Shown here: piece by piece, positions 20,524-31,441 of the stretch
Layout of the letters: the number at the start of each line of letters is the position of its first letter
How positions within the stretch are numbered: position 1 is the first letter of the stretch
Source: Cephalotus follicularis
Taxonomy: Eukaryota; Streptophyta; Magnoliopsida; Oxalidales; Cephalotaceae
Direction: 5' to 3'
DNA length: 64,000 nucleotides
NCBI GenBank assembly: GCA_001972305.1
Contig: BDDD01000367.1
Coordinates: forward strand, 62,001-126,000
The notes under the pieces: model-generated
The model's database searches: none
What the model saw: the letters and a program-made list of their open reading frames with translations, nothing else
What the model was told of the DNA's origin: nothing
Program-made: the position numbers and the translations under genes

Positions 20524-23163
20524 TGTAACGCCCCGTAACTGTTTTGGAACTTTTTCTATGGTGTATAATTTTTGTTTTTATGGGCTTTGGACTTATTTGA
20601 GTGAGAGGAAAGTTAAGTGTAGATTTTGTTATAAGCCCAAGTGTAAAGTGTGATTAGAAATAGTTGGAGGACTTAAGTGCAAAGCTTGTTGAGGAAGTTT
20701 CCAAATCCCAAGGTTTAATTATGGTTTTGTGGAGATTAGCAAAGAGATATTTTCTTTTGAGTTTTGGCCATCCTTTCTTCTAGCTTCAGTAGGTTAGAGA
20801 GTTTTAGAGAGATTGAGTTCTAGTTTTCTTCTTCTTCCCGTTCTTAGCGCCTGGACCAGTGGAAGCTTGAAGCGTCCCACCCCAGAAATAAGAACGAGTG
20901 GACAAGGAAAGAAGCAGTCAAGTTAGAGGAAGAGCATAGCAGAAAAGAAGAGACGTTAGCATCCAAGGAAGTAGCAAGAACTGTGAGTGGGACATCCCTT
21001 CTATGTTTCTAGTTGTTTCATGATGTTCTTGATAACTCATTCGGTTTTCAATTTCCAGTACAGTGAGAGCTTTCTAATGAAAATTTGTTTCCCTTTGTAT
21101 GTTTTCCTTGACAGAAGAAAGAGAGAGAGAGAAAGAGAGAGTTTCCGAGCACTAGATCTCAAGTTTCTTCTAAGTGAATTAGTCACTTTCCATAGAAGGT
21201 AAAGCGTACGTGCTCAACCCCACTTCTCGGTCTACTATTGTCTATGATGGGAAGCCGAGCGAGACTGTCCTCAGGTCCTACCTGAATCTCATTTACACTA
21301 TTGTCTATGATGGTGTTTAGTGTTTGAGTGCAGCCGAGCACTATGTACATAGCTCCAACCTCCTCGGTCTACTATTGTCTATGATGGGAAGCCGAGAGAC
21401 TGTCCCCAAGTCCTATCTGGATCTCCTTTACACTATTGTTTATGATGGTGTTTAGGGTTTGAGTACAGCAGAGCTAAGGTGCCAGAATAGAGATTAGAGC
21501 CTTTCAGTAAGTCTTCTAGAGGAGGACACTGTCCTCGGCAGTCATGCCTTCAGCTCAGATAAGTAAGTAAAACAAAGGAATAGCAAGCTCAGAGGAGAAC
21601 CATGGGTTCTCAGCAGATACTGCCAAGCAGGCTTTGGCCTAGATCAGCTCAGCTTAGGCCACTATAAGTTAGCAACTATACTATGTAATCAGCAAAGCAA
21701 GCATAGCAGAGAAAATCCAGTTCCCAGCTTAGTTGTTCTCCTCGGGTTTTTAGCCGAGAAGGACCCCTGTTCTTCGTTAGAACACTTTCTTTCAACAGTT
21801 GTGTTCTAAGGTTTATTTTCAACTTTCATGAACATTCTAGAATCAGCTAAGCAGGAAAAAAAAGTAATTTTTTCAAGTACTTTGAGCGTTTCTTTATCGT
21901 ATGCCATGACATATGTTTTGTTTACACTCTTTTCCCCAGTTGGGATAGTTATTCATGCTCATGGTAAGTTTTCTTCAGCGCATTCCTTTATGAATGCATC
22001 AGAGGATGTTTTGTTCTCAGTCACTTAGTCAGTTGGACTAATCCCCTCATAGATTGTTTTGCAGACCAGCCAGCTAGAGGAGATCCTCCAGCTCAACAGT
22101 AGATAGCTAAACAAGGTAGTTTTGAGCTCAGCATCATGGAACGTCAGCTCGAGCATTTAGCATTGCCTAGCATTGGGCATTCTTTTGGGTTTCTCTACCT
22201 CCCTTTTTGTAGTAGAGTAGCCAACAGCTTTTTCTTTTGTATAAGATATGTTATTCTTTTGCCGAGCCAGAGGAGGCAATGTATGTTTATGCCAGGGATC
22301 AAACTTGTAATGATTTTATACTTTCAAGAAACTTTATGGATGTTTTGAGTTGGTAGATTTGTTTATCTCGCGATTTCATGGATATTTTATGTTTTGAGTT
22401 TTGTGTTCTCAGGTCTGACCGGGGAGTTAGAGAGTCCTTGGCTTGTATAACAGAGATGTGCTTAGCGGAGGAGAGTAGTTTAAGGCTAAGGTGGATGTTT
22501 TAAGCTTATAGAGTTTTACCCGAGGAGGTAGGGTGTCCTCGGGTAATGTTGGGCCTTTCGCCTATGACGCTAAGAAGGAGTCCTCGGGTCGTTGTCAAAG
22601 GAGACTAGTTAGAAGAAGGCCAGGGACGAGTTACAAGTTTCAAGAAATAGTGTTTTAAGTTATGTTGTGCGTTTTGATGTTAGTATAGTTGTGTTTTTGG
22701 TTGAGCGGGGGAGAAGGGTAGCGGGGAACAAGGTGCGTCCTCGGGCTTTGAGCAGACCTTAGAATTTATGTTTTCACGTGAGGCGTGCGTGCATCTCTCC
22801 TCGGGTGTTAGGGTCCTAGCGCGTTAGTCCAAGCCCTCTCCCTGGGCATGTTTTGTCCGCGATAAGTTAAGTGATCTCGTGAGGAGCACGTGGGTGTTCT
22901 CCTCGGGCATAAGTGATGCGACGCGTTTTGGAGCTTTGGTTAGGTAGTGCTGGGGGCACAAGCAGGAGAGGAGTTGGACCCTCTTCCCCGGTTGCCCTGT
23001 TAGCTGCGCGCCTAGCCCAGGCTTGTCGTTTGGCCTTGTGTAGCAGGTCAGAGGATCGCTCCTTTGCAGTTTCAGCGTTGTTAGTAGAGCAGGGTTGTGG
23101 GCAGGAGCGCCATCCCCGGGCAGGGCTCGTCCTCTATAGAGTTAGCGGGAACGGGTCGTGTCA
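20524..23163 (+). mobile_element. Gypsy solo LTR F (family of element I)
   Basis: 2640 bp, TGTAACGCCCCGTAACTG … GGTCGTGTCA, matching the LTRs of element I along its length (for example TGTAACGCCCCGTAGCTG at 33655). No internal sequence, TSD with one mismatch, same strand as D. It contains two copies of a roughly 140-bp tandem unit (21225-21475) and two CACGTG G-boxes (22775-22780, 22887-22892). Confidence 0.9.
21225..21475 (+). repeat. Tandem CTATTGTCTATGATGG units in solo LTR F
   Basis: The block CTACTATTGTCTATGATGGG … ACACTATTGTCTATGATGGTGT occurs twice about 140 bp apart, with a half-unit periodicity: the CTATTGTCTATGATGG core appears four times. Same arrangement in I at 34365-34614 and 38750-38995. 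Confidence 0.9.
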
Positions 23164-23168
23164 TAGAC

Positions 23169-23526
23169 TACTAGGTGTACAAGTATGTGTTTTCGATAGA
23201 GCCGATTTAGGCTTTAACGAAATGGATAAAGTTAAACATTTTAAAAATTTGTTAGATAGAAAGAAAATTGATAATGTTGTTTCTTGTAACTATTGCGGTA
23301 AAGTTGGACATTTAGCTAGTAAGTGTTGGCATAAAAAGTATGTAATTTCTTGTAACTATTGTGGCAAAGTTGGACATCTAGCTAATGATTGTTGGCATAG
23401 AAAGAATAATATAAAAATTAAAAAGATTTGGGTTCCGACAAGAACTATTCTTGCTAACTTCAAAGGACCCAGAGTCATTTGGGTACCAAAGAATCAACAT
23501 GATTATGTTCTTTGTAGGAACACTTG
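23169..23526 (+). pseudogene. SIRE-like D gag, C-terminal part with two zinc knuckles
   Basis: Continues the gag frame after F: LLGVQVCVFDRADLGFNEMD, then two near-identical zinc knuckles CNYCGKVGHLASKC and CNYCGKVGHLANDC, both CX2CX4HX4C complete, 20 residues apart, and VIWVPKNQHDYVLC. This piece is open to the stop at 23525-23527. Two knuckles, rather than one, may reflect a local duplication: the repeated DNA at 23277-23330 and 23344-23397 is almost identical. The upstream 80 codons of the same open frame are F's LTR and not gag. Confidence 0.88.
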
Positions 23527-23532
23527 AAGGCC

Positions 23533-23741
23533 AAAACCAATCAATTGTATATGGACAGTAGCTGCTCCAAACATATGATGGGTGACAAAATTCAATTCAT
23601 CACCCTAAAGCTAAAAGATGGAGGACAAGTGACCTTCGGAGACAATGTAAAAGGGAAAATTAAAGGAGTTGGCACCATAGGTAAAAACTCTTTAACCTCT
23701 ATTGATAATGTCTTGTATGTTAAAGGACTCACATATAACTT
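23533..23741 (+). pseudogene. SIRE-like D protease
   Basis: LYMDSSCSKHMMGDKIQF aligns with the copia protease site, where DSG reads DSS: the Asp is kept, the Gly codon is changed. Continues through FGDNVKGKIKGVGTIG and VLYVKGLTYN, then is cut by element G at the duplicated AACTT. The frame resumes at 28188 with FLSISQLCDKGY. Confidence 0.87.
23737..23741. repeat. TSD AACTT of element G, left copy
   Basis: Exact match to 28188-28192; joining restores the TYNFLSISQL codons of D. Confidence 0.95.
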
Positions 23742-25014
23742 TGTAGGAAGTCTAGAGGGGGGGTGAATAGACTTATAAAAATTTCTAGCAATTATACCAC
23801 AAAATAATTCAATTAACACAAACACACAATTGCGGAAAGGTAAAGAGTGTAGGGTTTAGAGAATTGCAAACGGATATATAGTGGTTCGGCAAACCGCCTA
23901 CGTCCACTGCCCAAGGCCTCCCCTTGAGTATTCCACTAGGTATGCCCCAAACCGGGCTTGAAACTCCAACCGAGCTCCAACAACTTTCGCTCCAACCAAG
24001 CGAATTACAACTTTGCTCCAACCGAGCAATACAAGAGACAACCTCTCTTGTATGAGTGAAATAAGTGTTAGAAGGTTACAAATTCGTAATGAATTTGTTT
24101 ACAATAAAGCACAACTCTAAACAAAGCTTCTAGTAAATGTGGAATGTAAAATGTGAGCTTTGTAATGTATTGGATTGCTTTGAATTTGATCTCTTTTGAT
24201 TGTGTGAGAGCTTGGTATTGTACTTGAGATAGCTTGAGAGAATATGCAACTTGAATGCTTGATATCTTGTGCAAGAGCTCCAAATTTCTTTATATAGTTG
24301 AGCCTCCAACGGATCAATTTTTAATTGTCTGTTACAAATCCAGTCGGCTGGATTTGTACGGCAGTCGGCTGGATTGATGGCGCGTACATTTGAATATAGC
24401 TGTTGGTGTTGGGCAGCCGGCTGTCTCCTCTAGGCAGTCGACTGGTTGTGCTGGCAGTTGACTGGATGCTCTGTTCCAGTCGGCTGTTGAGGCTAAATAA
24501 GAAGTTACAGAACCTACTGCCTGATTTTGCACAATTGATGACAGTCGGCTGGATTTCCTGGCAGTCGACTGGACCCCCTGGCAGTCGACTGGTCCCCTGC
24601 TTCAGTCGACTGGATTGGGTGTTAAAATGTTACAGAAGCTTCTACCTGAATTTGTACCCCATGGCAGTCGACTGATGCCCTGTGACAGTCGACTGGATTT
24701 GCCTGGCAGTCAACTGGACCCCTGTGGCAGTCGACTGGATTGGTGTTCCTGCAGATTCTGAGTTTGGTTGAAAAAACAGTCGACTACATAACCTCTGGAA
24801 GTCGACTACTTAACCTGGGCAGTCGACTAGATTGCTTTCCAGTCGGCTGTTTTGACCTGTTTCTGCATAAAAGTTCTTGACACAACTTTGGACATAAAAT
24901 CAAGTGAGTATATGAAGTTATAACTCAAGGAATTATGCATACAAGTAATCTATGTTTGTTAATCATCAAAATAACATATGTAAACGTAATTAATCGGGGT
25001 GGCAAAGGCCAACA
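23742..25014 (-). repeat. Element G 3' LTR
   Basis: 1273 bp. Plus-strand ends are TGTAGGAAGTCTAG and AAAGGCCAACA. It carries about 20 CAGTCGACTG-type units between 24341 and 24850. Confidence 0.94.
24341..24850. repeat. Phased CAGTCGACTG array in G 3' LTR
   Basis: Units start at 24341, 24362, then 24414, 24435, 24455, 24477, then 24542, 24562, 24582, 24603, then 24665, 24686, 24706, 24728, then 24777, 24799, 24820 and 24840. Steps inside runs are 20-22 bp, with gaps of 50-65 bp between runs. The same array is at 27510-28025 in the other LTR. Confidence 0.92.
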
Positions 25015-25028
25015 ATCTCCCCCTTTTT
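25015..25028 (-). other. Polypurine tract of element G
   Basis: Minus-strand AAAAAGGGGGAGAT abuts the 3' LTR. Confidence 0.88.
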
Positions 25029-25276
25029 GATGATTGACAAAACATGCATATTTTGCATAAATCTTAACACTTTGGCATTCAACACATAAATCCTCAATCA
25101 TAAACCACATTCATGTAACCCAAAACATTAAAGATCAACGCATTTTAACATTAAATACTTAAAGCCTCAAGTACATAATCCACATTGTCTTATACATAAT
25201 CAAGGAAATTGAAATAAAGACAATACACAAGCAAAGTTTCAAAATACAATAAAAACATGATAATGCAAATGTAAGC

Positions 25277-26860
25277 TCAAGATGGAGGAGGGTGCTGAGG
25301 AAAAGCATTTTGAAATAACTCAAGGATGTTGGCTTGGCCTCGAAGAATGTCGGCTTGACCCTGAATAAGATTTGCTTGTCCTTCACCAAACTGGTGCATT
25401 TGGCCCTTGAGATACTCAATGTCTGCTTGGGCAAGATCCATCCTGGCTAGAAGTGAGTCCAGGGTGGGTCTACTGCTACTGCTGCTGCTGCTCGGACAAG
25501 CTCTCGGTCGTACCTCAAACTGTCGAGGATCGTCCTCCTCCTCATCATCATCATCCCCAGCCCTAACATGCCCTTGCTCTCTTGCTCTCTACCTCTTCCT
25601 TGCATCTTGACCCACTCACCATCCTCAAAAACAATGTTACACAATCTAAGCCCTGCCTTGTTCACCAATTGCTTATGGGTAGGTTTGATACTTTACTCAT
25701 CATCCAGAATATCTATATTAAGTGAAGCAAGGACAACCGAAATGATCCTACTGAGAAGCATAGGATATGGAGTGTGATTTGGTCTAGATAATAGGTGGTT
25801 GACAATAAGATAGGGAAGGTTAATTGGGGTTCCGTTCTTAACACAAGCGACGGATTTAAGGTCTCGCTCGGAAGGGAGGGTGTGCGAGCCTTCTTTTGGG
25901 AGAAAAGTGTTTGTTACAAGAAGTAGAATGATCCTAGAGGCAATTGGCAAATGACTACTAGTCACATTCATAAGTGGATTGACATTAGGTTGTTCTAGAC
26001 AAATTCCTAAGGCCTCCGTTCTTTCAATATCATTAAAATTAGGAATTCCCTCATTAGGAATTCCTAATGTTTCGGCTATTAAGTCCGGAGTAATAGATAT
26101 AGGAGTGCCTAAAACAAATGAATTGGCAATGCAAGTGGTAGAGGTCTCTAGATTGGCATAAAACATCTTAACTGATCTAGGGTATATAATGTGAGATGAG
26201 CAAATATAATCAAACCAACCCATAGTCTCTAACCACGTCATTACAATCGCAAGATTGCTAATGAGAACATCCCTAGATAACCACTTCTCCAAATGTAGTT
26301 TAACTGTGCTAAAATGAGAGTTATACCTCATCTCTTTATCTTTGGAGAGAAAGCCAAGACCAAGCAAACCATTAGTAATGTCAAGCAACCGATTATACAA
26401 ATTCTTAATGGATTCGTTCGGTTGCATTTTAAACAATTCGTAATCTCTATTTAGCAAGGCAAGTTTAGCATTCTTAACTTGCTCGGTACCCTCATGGGTA
26501 AGGATGAGCAATTTCCACACCTCATGTGCGGAAGTACATCTCCTAACGAGATTGTATTCGGCCTTGTCTAAAGATACAAGTAATATGTTCAAGGCCTTGT
26601 TATCTATAGTCAATTTTCTAAAGTCATCCTCATCCCATTCGTCTTCCGGTTTAGAAACGAGTTCGTTTTTTATCATTTAGCTTCATAGGGGTATGAGGGC
26701 CATTTTTTACACTAAGCCAATTCCTAAAGTCTCTAGACTTAAGGTATATCTCCATCCGACTTTTCCAATACGGAAAATCGTCACCACTAAAGAATGGGAC
26801 CTTAAATTCGGAGACATCGTCATTGTGTCGGGATTGGTTGTTCATGCTAGTAGAGGCCAT
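25277..26860 (-). pseudogene. Gag fused to a putative plant transposon-protein domain
   Basis: ATG at 26860 starts MASTSMNNQS and a copia-type gag: VPFFSGDDFPYWKSRMEIY, a one-base frameshift at a run of six A (near 26660), then LTIDNKALNILLVSLDK and ELFKMQPNESIKNLYNRLLD. After DKEMRYN it no longer resembles gag. It continues with WLSRDVLISNLAIVMTWLET, FYANLETSTTC and ETLGIPNEG, which resemble the 'putative plant transposon protein' domain found in many plant repeats (from memory, not searched). A TAA near 25692 is followed by the same frame (LVNKAGLRLCN), then an acidic/Ser-rich stretch and a heptad-like GQANLIQGQADILRGQ tail ending TGA at 25277. No zinc knuckle is present. Confidence 0.82.
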
Positions 26861-26901
26861 GATCTAAACTCAAGATGTTAATCTTTAATAAAGAGTAACC
26901 C

Positions 26902-26913
26902 GCTCTGATACCA
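26902..26913 (-). other. Primer-binding site of element G
   Basis: Minus-strand TGGTATCAGAGC next to the 5' LTR. Confidence 0.93.
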
Positions 26914-26915
26914 AT

Positions 26916-28187
26916 TGTAAGAAGTCTAGAGGGGGGTGAATAGACTTATAAAAATTACTAGCAATTATACCACAAAATAATTCAATTAACACAAACACAC
27001 AATTGCGGAAATGTAAATAGTGTAGGGTTTAGAGAATTTCAAACGGATATATAGTGGTTCGGTAAACCGCCTACGTCCACTCCCCAAGGCCTCCCCTTGA
27101 GTATTCCATTAGGTATGCCCCAAACCGGGCTTGAAACTCCAACCGAGCTCCAACAACTTTCGCTCCAACCAAGCGAATTACAACTTTGCTCCAACCGAGC
27201 AATACAAGAGACAACCTCTCTTGCATGAGTGAAATAAGTGTTTGAAGGTTACAAATTCGTAATGAATTTGTTTACAATAAAGCACAACTCTAAACAAAGC
27301 TTCTAGTAAATATGGAATGTAAAATGTGAGCTTTGTAATGTATTGGATTGCTTTGAATTTGATCTCTTTTGATTATGTGAGAGCTTGGTATTATACTTGA
27401 GATAGCTTGAGAGAATATGCAACTTGAATGCTTGATATCTTGTGCAAGAGCTCCAAATTTCTTTATATAGTTGAGCCTCCAACGGATCTATTTTTAACTG
27501 TCTGTTACAAATCCAGTCGGCTGGATTTGTACGGCAGTCGACTGGATTGATGGCGCGTACATTTGAATATAGCCGTTGGTATTGGGCAGTCGGCTGTCTC
27601 CTCTAGGCAGTCGACTGGTTGTGCTGGCAGTCGACTGGATGCTCTGTTCCAGTCGTCTGTTGAGGCTAAATAAGAAGTTACAGAACCTACTGCCTAATTT
27701 TGCACAATTGATGACAGTCGGCTGGATTCCCTGGTAGTCGACTGGATCCCCTGGCAGTCGACTGGTCCCCTGCTTCAGTCGACTGGATTGGGTGTGAAAA
27801 TGTTACAGAAGCTTCTGCCTGAATTTGTACCCCATGGCAGTCGACTGATGCCCTGTGACAGTCGACTGGATTTGCCTGGCAGTCGACTGGACCCCTGTGG
27901 CAGTCGACTGGATTGGTGTTCCTGCAGATTCTGAGTTTGGTTGAAAAAATAGTCGACTACATAACCTCTGGAAGTCGACTACTTAACCTGGGCAGTCGAC
28001 TGGATTGCTTTCCAGTCGGCTGTCTTGACCTGTTTCTGCATAAAAGTTCTTGACACAACTTTGGACATAAAATCAAGTGAGTATATGAAGTTATAACTCA
28101 AGGAATTATGCATACAAGTAATCTATGTTTGTTAATCATCAAAATAACATATGTAAACGTAATTAATCGGGGTGACAAAGGCCAACA
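26916..28187 (-). repeat. Element G 5' LTR
   Basis: 1272 bp, near-identical in length to its partner. Carries the phased decamer array at 27510-28025. A TATA-like TTTATATAG sits at 27462-27470 (minus strand CTATATAAA). Confidence 0.94.
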
Positions 28188-29300
28188 AACTTTCTTAGCA
28201 TTAGTCAATTGTGTGACAAAGGTTATAGAGTCACATTCGAAAAGACACATTGCATAGTAGTTAATGTCTTAGATAATTCCATCAAATTCATTGGATATAG
28301 ACAAGATAATGTTTATGTTATAAATTTAAAAGATCTTAATTTTCAACATGTAAAATGTCTTCTCTCAATGAATAATTATAATAGTTGGTTATGACATAGG
28401 AGACTAGCCCATGCTAGCATGAACACTATTTCTAAAATTCTAAGATATGATCTTGTTAAAGGTCTTCCCAAACTTTCTTTTGAAAAAGATAAAATTTATG
28501 ATACTTGTCGAATGGGAAAACAAACTTGATAATCTTTTAAAAGCAAAAATGTAGTTTCCACAATTATGCCATTAGAAATATTGCATATGGACTTATTTGG
28601 ACCATTTAGGACTAGATGTCTTGGTGGAAAACAATATGGCTTAGTCATTGTATATGATTTTTCAAGATTTACATGGACTCTATTTCTAACCAACAAAAAT
28701 GATGCTTTTGATAAATTTAAATTTTTTTGTAAAAAGATTCAAAATGAAAGAAATTCTACCATTAAATCTATTACAAGTGATCATGGTAGAGAATTTGAAA
28801 ATATTGATTTGAAAATTTTTGGAATGAAAATGGTTTTAATCATAACTTTTTGACTCCTAGAACTCCTCAACAAAATGGAGATGTAGAGAGAAAGAATAGA
28901 ACTTTACAAGAAATGGCTAGAACAATACTTTACGAAATTTTTATGCCAAAATATTTTTGGGCTGAGGCTGTTAATACTACATGTTATGTGTTAAGTCGTA
29001 TAAGAATAAAGCACATTCTCAAAAAGATTCCATATGAATTATGGAGGTAGAGAAAGCTTAATATTAGTTACTTTCGTGCATTCGGGTGCAAATGCTTTGT
29101 GCATAACAATGGCAAGGACAATCTTGGTAAGTTTGACGACAAAGCAGATGAAGGTATTTTTCTCGATTACTCAAACTCTAGTAAAGCATATAGAATTTTT
29201 TAATAAGAAAAGATTAGTAGTAGAAGAATCTGTATGTGTTATTTTTTGATGAGTCTAATCTTGTTATTTCTTCTCAAGTAGATAATGACGATGATATAGA
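28188..29300 (+). pseudogene. SIRE-like D GAG-pre-integrase and integrase
   Basis: After G's TSD: FLSISQLCDKGYRVTFEKTH, then the zinc-binding region HRRLAHASMNTISKIL … YDTCRMGKQT, where the first Cys of the CC pair is Tyr. Core: LHMDLFGPFRTRCLGGKQYG (first Asp), TSDHGREFEN (second Asp) and TPQQNGDVERKNRTLQEMAR (Glu), so the DDE residues are still readable. Stops and frameshifts fall at 28394, 28529 and 28852. The C-terminal part runs to about 29250. Confidence 0.88.
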
Positions 29301-29559
29301 TATTCTTTTAGAGAAAGTCAATGATATGTCATTAAATGATGTGTTACCACAAGTTAGAACAAACACCTTCACAACTATTAGAAAATAGCATTCCACAAGT
29401 TAGGAATAGGAACCTTGTAAGAAATCACCTTCTTGATGCTATCATAGGTAACCCTACAACAGGTGTAACTAATAGGTCTTCATATAATGCTTGTAACTAT
29501 TTAGATTTATTTTTCTCAAATCGAGCCTAAGAATATAGCTGAGGCCAAAAATGATGAGT

Positions 29560-30560
29560 TTTGGATGATATCTATGCAAGAAGAGCTAAATCAGTTTAAA
29601 CGCACATATGTATGAGAACCAGTAGCTAGGCCTGATGACCATTCGATTATTCGAACAAAATGGGTTTTTAGAAATAAAATGGATGATCATGGTGTTATTA
29701 TTAGAAATAAGGCTAGACTAGTTGCTAAGGGCTATTCCCAAGAAGAAGGAATAGATTTTGATGAAACATATGCCCCCGTAGCTAGACTTGAATTTGTCCG
29801 TGTGTTACTTGCATTTGCATCTCATAAAAATTTTACATTATATCAAATGGATATTAAACGTGCTTTTTTAAATGGATTTATTAAAGAAGAAGTTTATATT
29901 GAACAACACCCTGGATTTGTTGATCCATTTTTTCCTAATCATGTTTTCAAATTGCAAAAAGCTTTATATGGTTTGAAACAAGCTCCACGAGCTTGGTACG
30001 AAAGGTTAAGTAGTTTTTTAATTTCAAATGATTTCAAAAGAGGATTTGTTGATATTACTTTATTTACTAAAAGAAATCATGATGATATATTAATAGTATA
30101 AGTTTACGTTGATGATATTGTTTTCGGTTCTACTAACGAAGTTATGTGTAAGGACTTTGCTAAGTTGGTGAAAGATGAATTTGACATGAATATGATGGGT
30201 GAGCTTAGCTTTATTCTTGGACTTCAAATAAAACAACTCAAATATGGAATCTTTATCAACCATTCCAAGTATGTGAAGGATCTTCTCAAGCGCTTTGGAT
30301 TGGAAAATGCAAAGCATAGTAAGACACCGATGAGCACTTCAACAAAAGTTGATAAGGATGAAAAAGGTAAATCTATTGATCAAAAGATTTATACAAGTAT
30401 GATAGGATCTTTGTTATATCTTACTGGTAGTAGACCGGATATCTTGTTTGCTATGTGTTTATGTGCACGTTTTCAAGCTAATCCTAAAGAATCTCATTTA
30501 TTTGCTGCAAAACGTATTTTCAAGTATCTTGCATATACGCCTACACTAGGCTTATAGTAC
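29560..30560 (+). pseudogene. SIRE-like D reverse transcriptase
   Basis: RT open from 29679: [33 protein letters not shown] with the first catalytic Asp, [24 protein letters not shown] (likely CAA to TAA) at about 30100 is directly followed by the intact YVDDIVFGST catalytic box (30105-30116). Then ELSFILGLQIKQLKYGIF and SMIGSLLYLTGSRPDI. Most of the domain is preserved; the single stop next to YVDD is the main lesion. Confidence 0.9.
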
Positions 30561-31049
30561 CCTAGAGAATCTAGTTTTGAATTGCATACCTATTCTGATG
30601 CCGATTTCGGCGGATATAAGGTTGATAGGAAGAGCACAAGTGGATCATGTCATTTCTTAGGAAGCATGTTAGTTTCATGGTTTAGTAAAAAGCAGAACTC
30701 TGTAGTTCTTTCCACTATCGAGGCTAAATATATTACAGCCGGAAGTTGTTGTGCCCAAGCAATTTGGATGAAATAACAACTAGTGGATTACGGTTATAAG
30801 TTTAGTAAAATACCAATAAAAATGTGATAACACTCGTAGCATTTGTTTATCAAAAACCCTGTTCATCACTCTAGAACAAAACACATTGACATTAGACATC
30901 ATTTCATTAGAGATCATATAGAAAAAGAAGATGTAGTTCTCACATATATTCTCACAAAAGCAAAAATTGCAAATATTTTCACAAAACCTCTTGATGAAAA
31001 TACCTTCTCAAATCTTAGAAGAGAACTAGGTTTATGTGAAATAGAATAA
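30561..31049 (+). pseudogene. SIRE-like D RNase H
   Basis: HTYSDADFGGYKVDRKSTSG (first Asp), SKKQNSVVLSTIEAKYITAG, where the usual STAEAEY motif has lost its catalytic Glu context, and RTKHIDIRHHFIRDHIEKED. The end reads ANIFTKPLDENTFSNLRREL, then a stop at 31047. Two further stops at 30774 and about 30825 break it. No envelope-like ORF follows. Confidence 0.88.
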
Positions 31050-31441
31050 ATGTCATATGCATTTTGTTATTGTTTAAGGAGAAGAGTTTGTTTCATGATA
31101 TCCTTTTTTATGATTTCCAAAAAGGGGGAGAATGTTTTAAAGATGATGCATTTTTTTTTTCTTTCTCTTGGTATGAATTAGAAGATGTTTGATAATATGA
31201 ATTGATGAAGTGATATGTATATCCTATTAAAGGGGAGTTTGTGTTTAAAGACTAGATATGAATGAATGCTTAATGTTGATCTTTTGGTATAATGAGCATA
31301 ACCAGATAAAACAAAGCTTCAAGCATAAGTTAAAGGGGAGTTTTATGTTAAGGGGGAGTTTGTGTTTTAATTTAAAATTTGTATTGAAAATTTTATGTCT
31401 TTTTATTGTGTATATTTTGTCATCATCAAAAAGGGGAAATT
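31050..31441 (+). other. D 3' untranslated region and polypurine tract
   Basis: Several purine-rich GGGGGAG / AGGGGAGTTT runs (31120, 31230, 31333, 31350) precede the terminal PPT AAAAAGGGGAAAT (31428-31440). Multiple such runs are common in SIRE-type elements. No ORF. Confidence 0.8.

Larger units (their letters stand above)
23742..28187 (-). mobile_element. Non-autonomous LTR element G (gag plus transposon-type domain)
   Basis: Read on the minus strand: 5' LTR 28187-26916, initiator-Met PBS, a gag-like ORF with an unusual C-terminal extension, PPT, 3' LTR 25014-23742. Total 4446 bp with no protease, integrase or RT. LTRs differ by a few percent by eye and the TSD is perfect. The SIRE-like gag and PBS suggest it is moved by a copia partner. 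Confidence 0.93.

Noticed and set aside
22913..23163. N-terminal 80 residues of the open frame ending in two zinc knuckles
   Set aside because: That part is the end of solo LTR F, fused by chance to D gag across the insertion junction.
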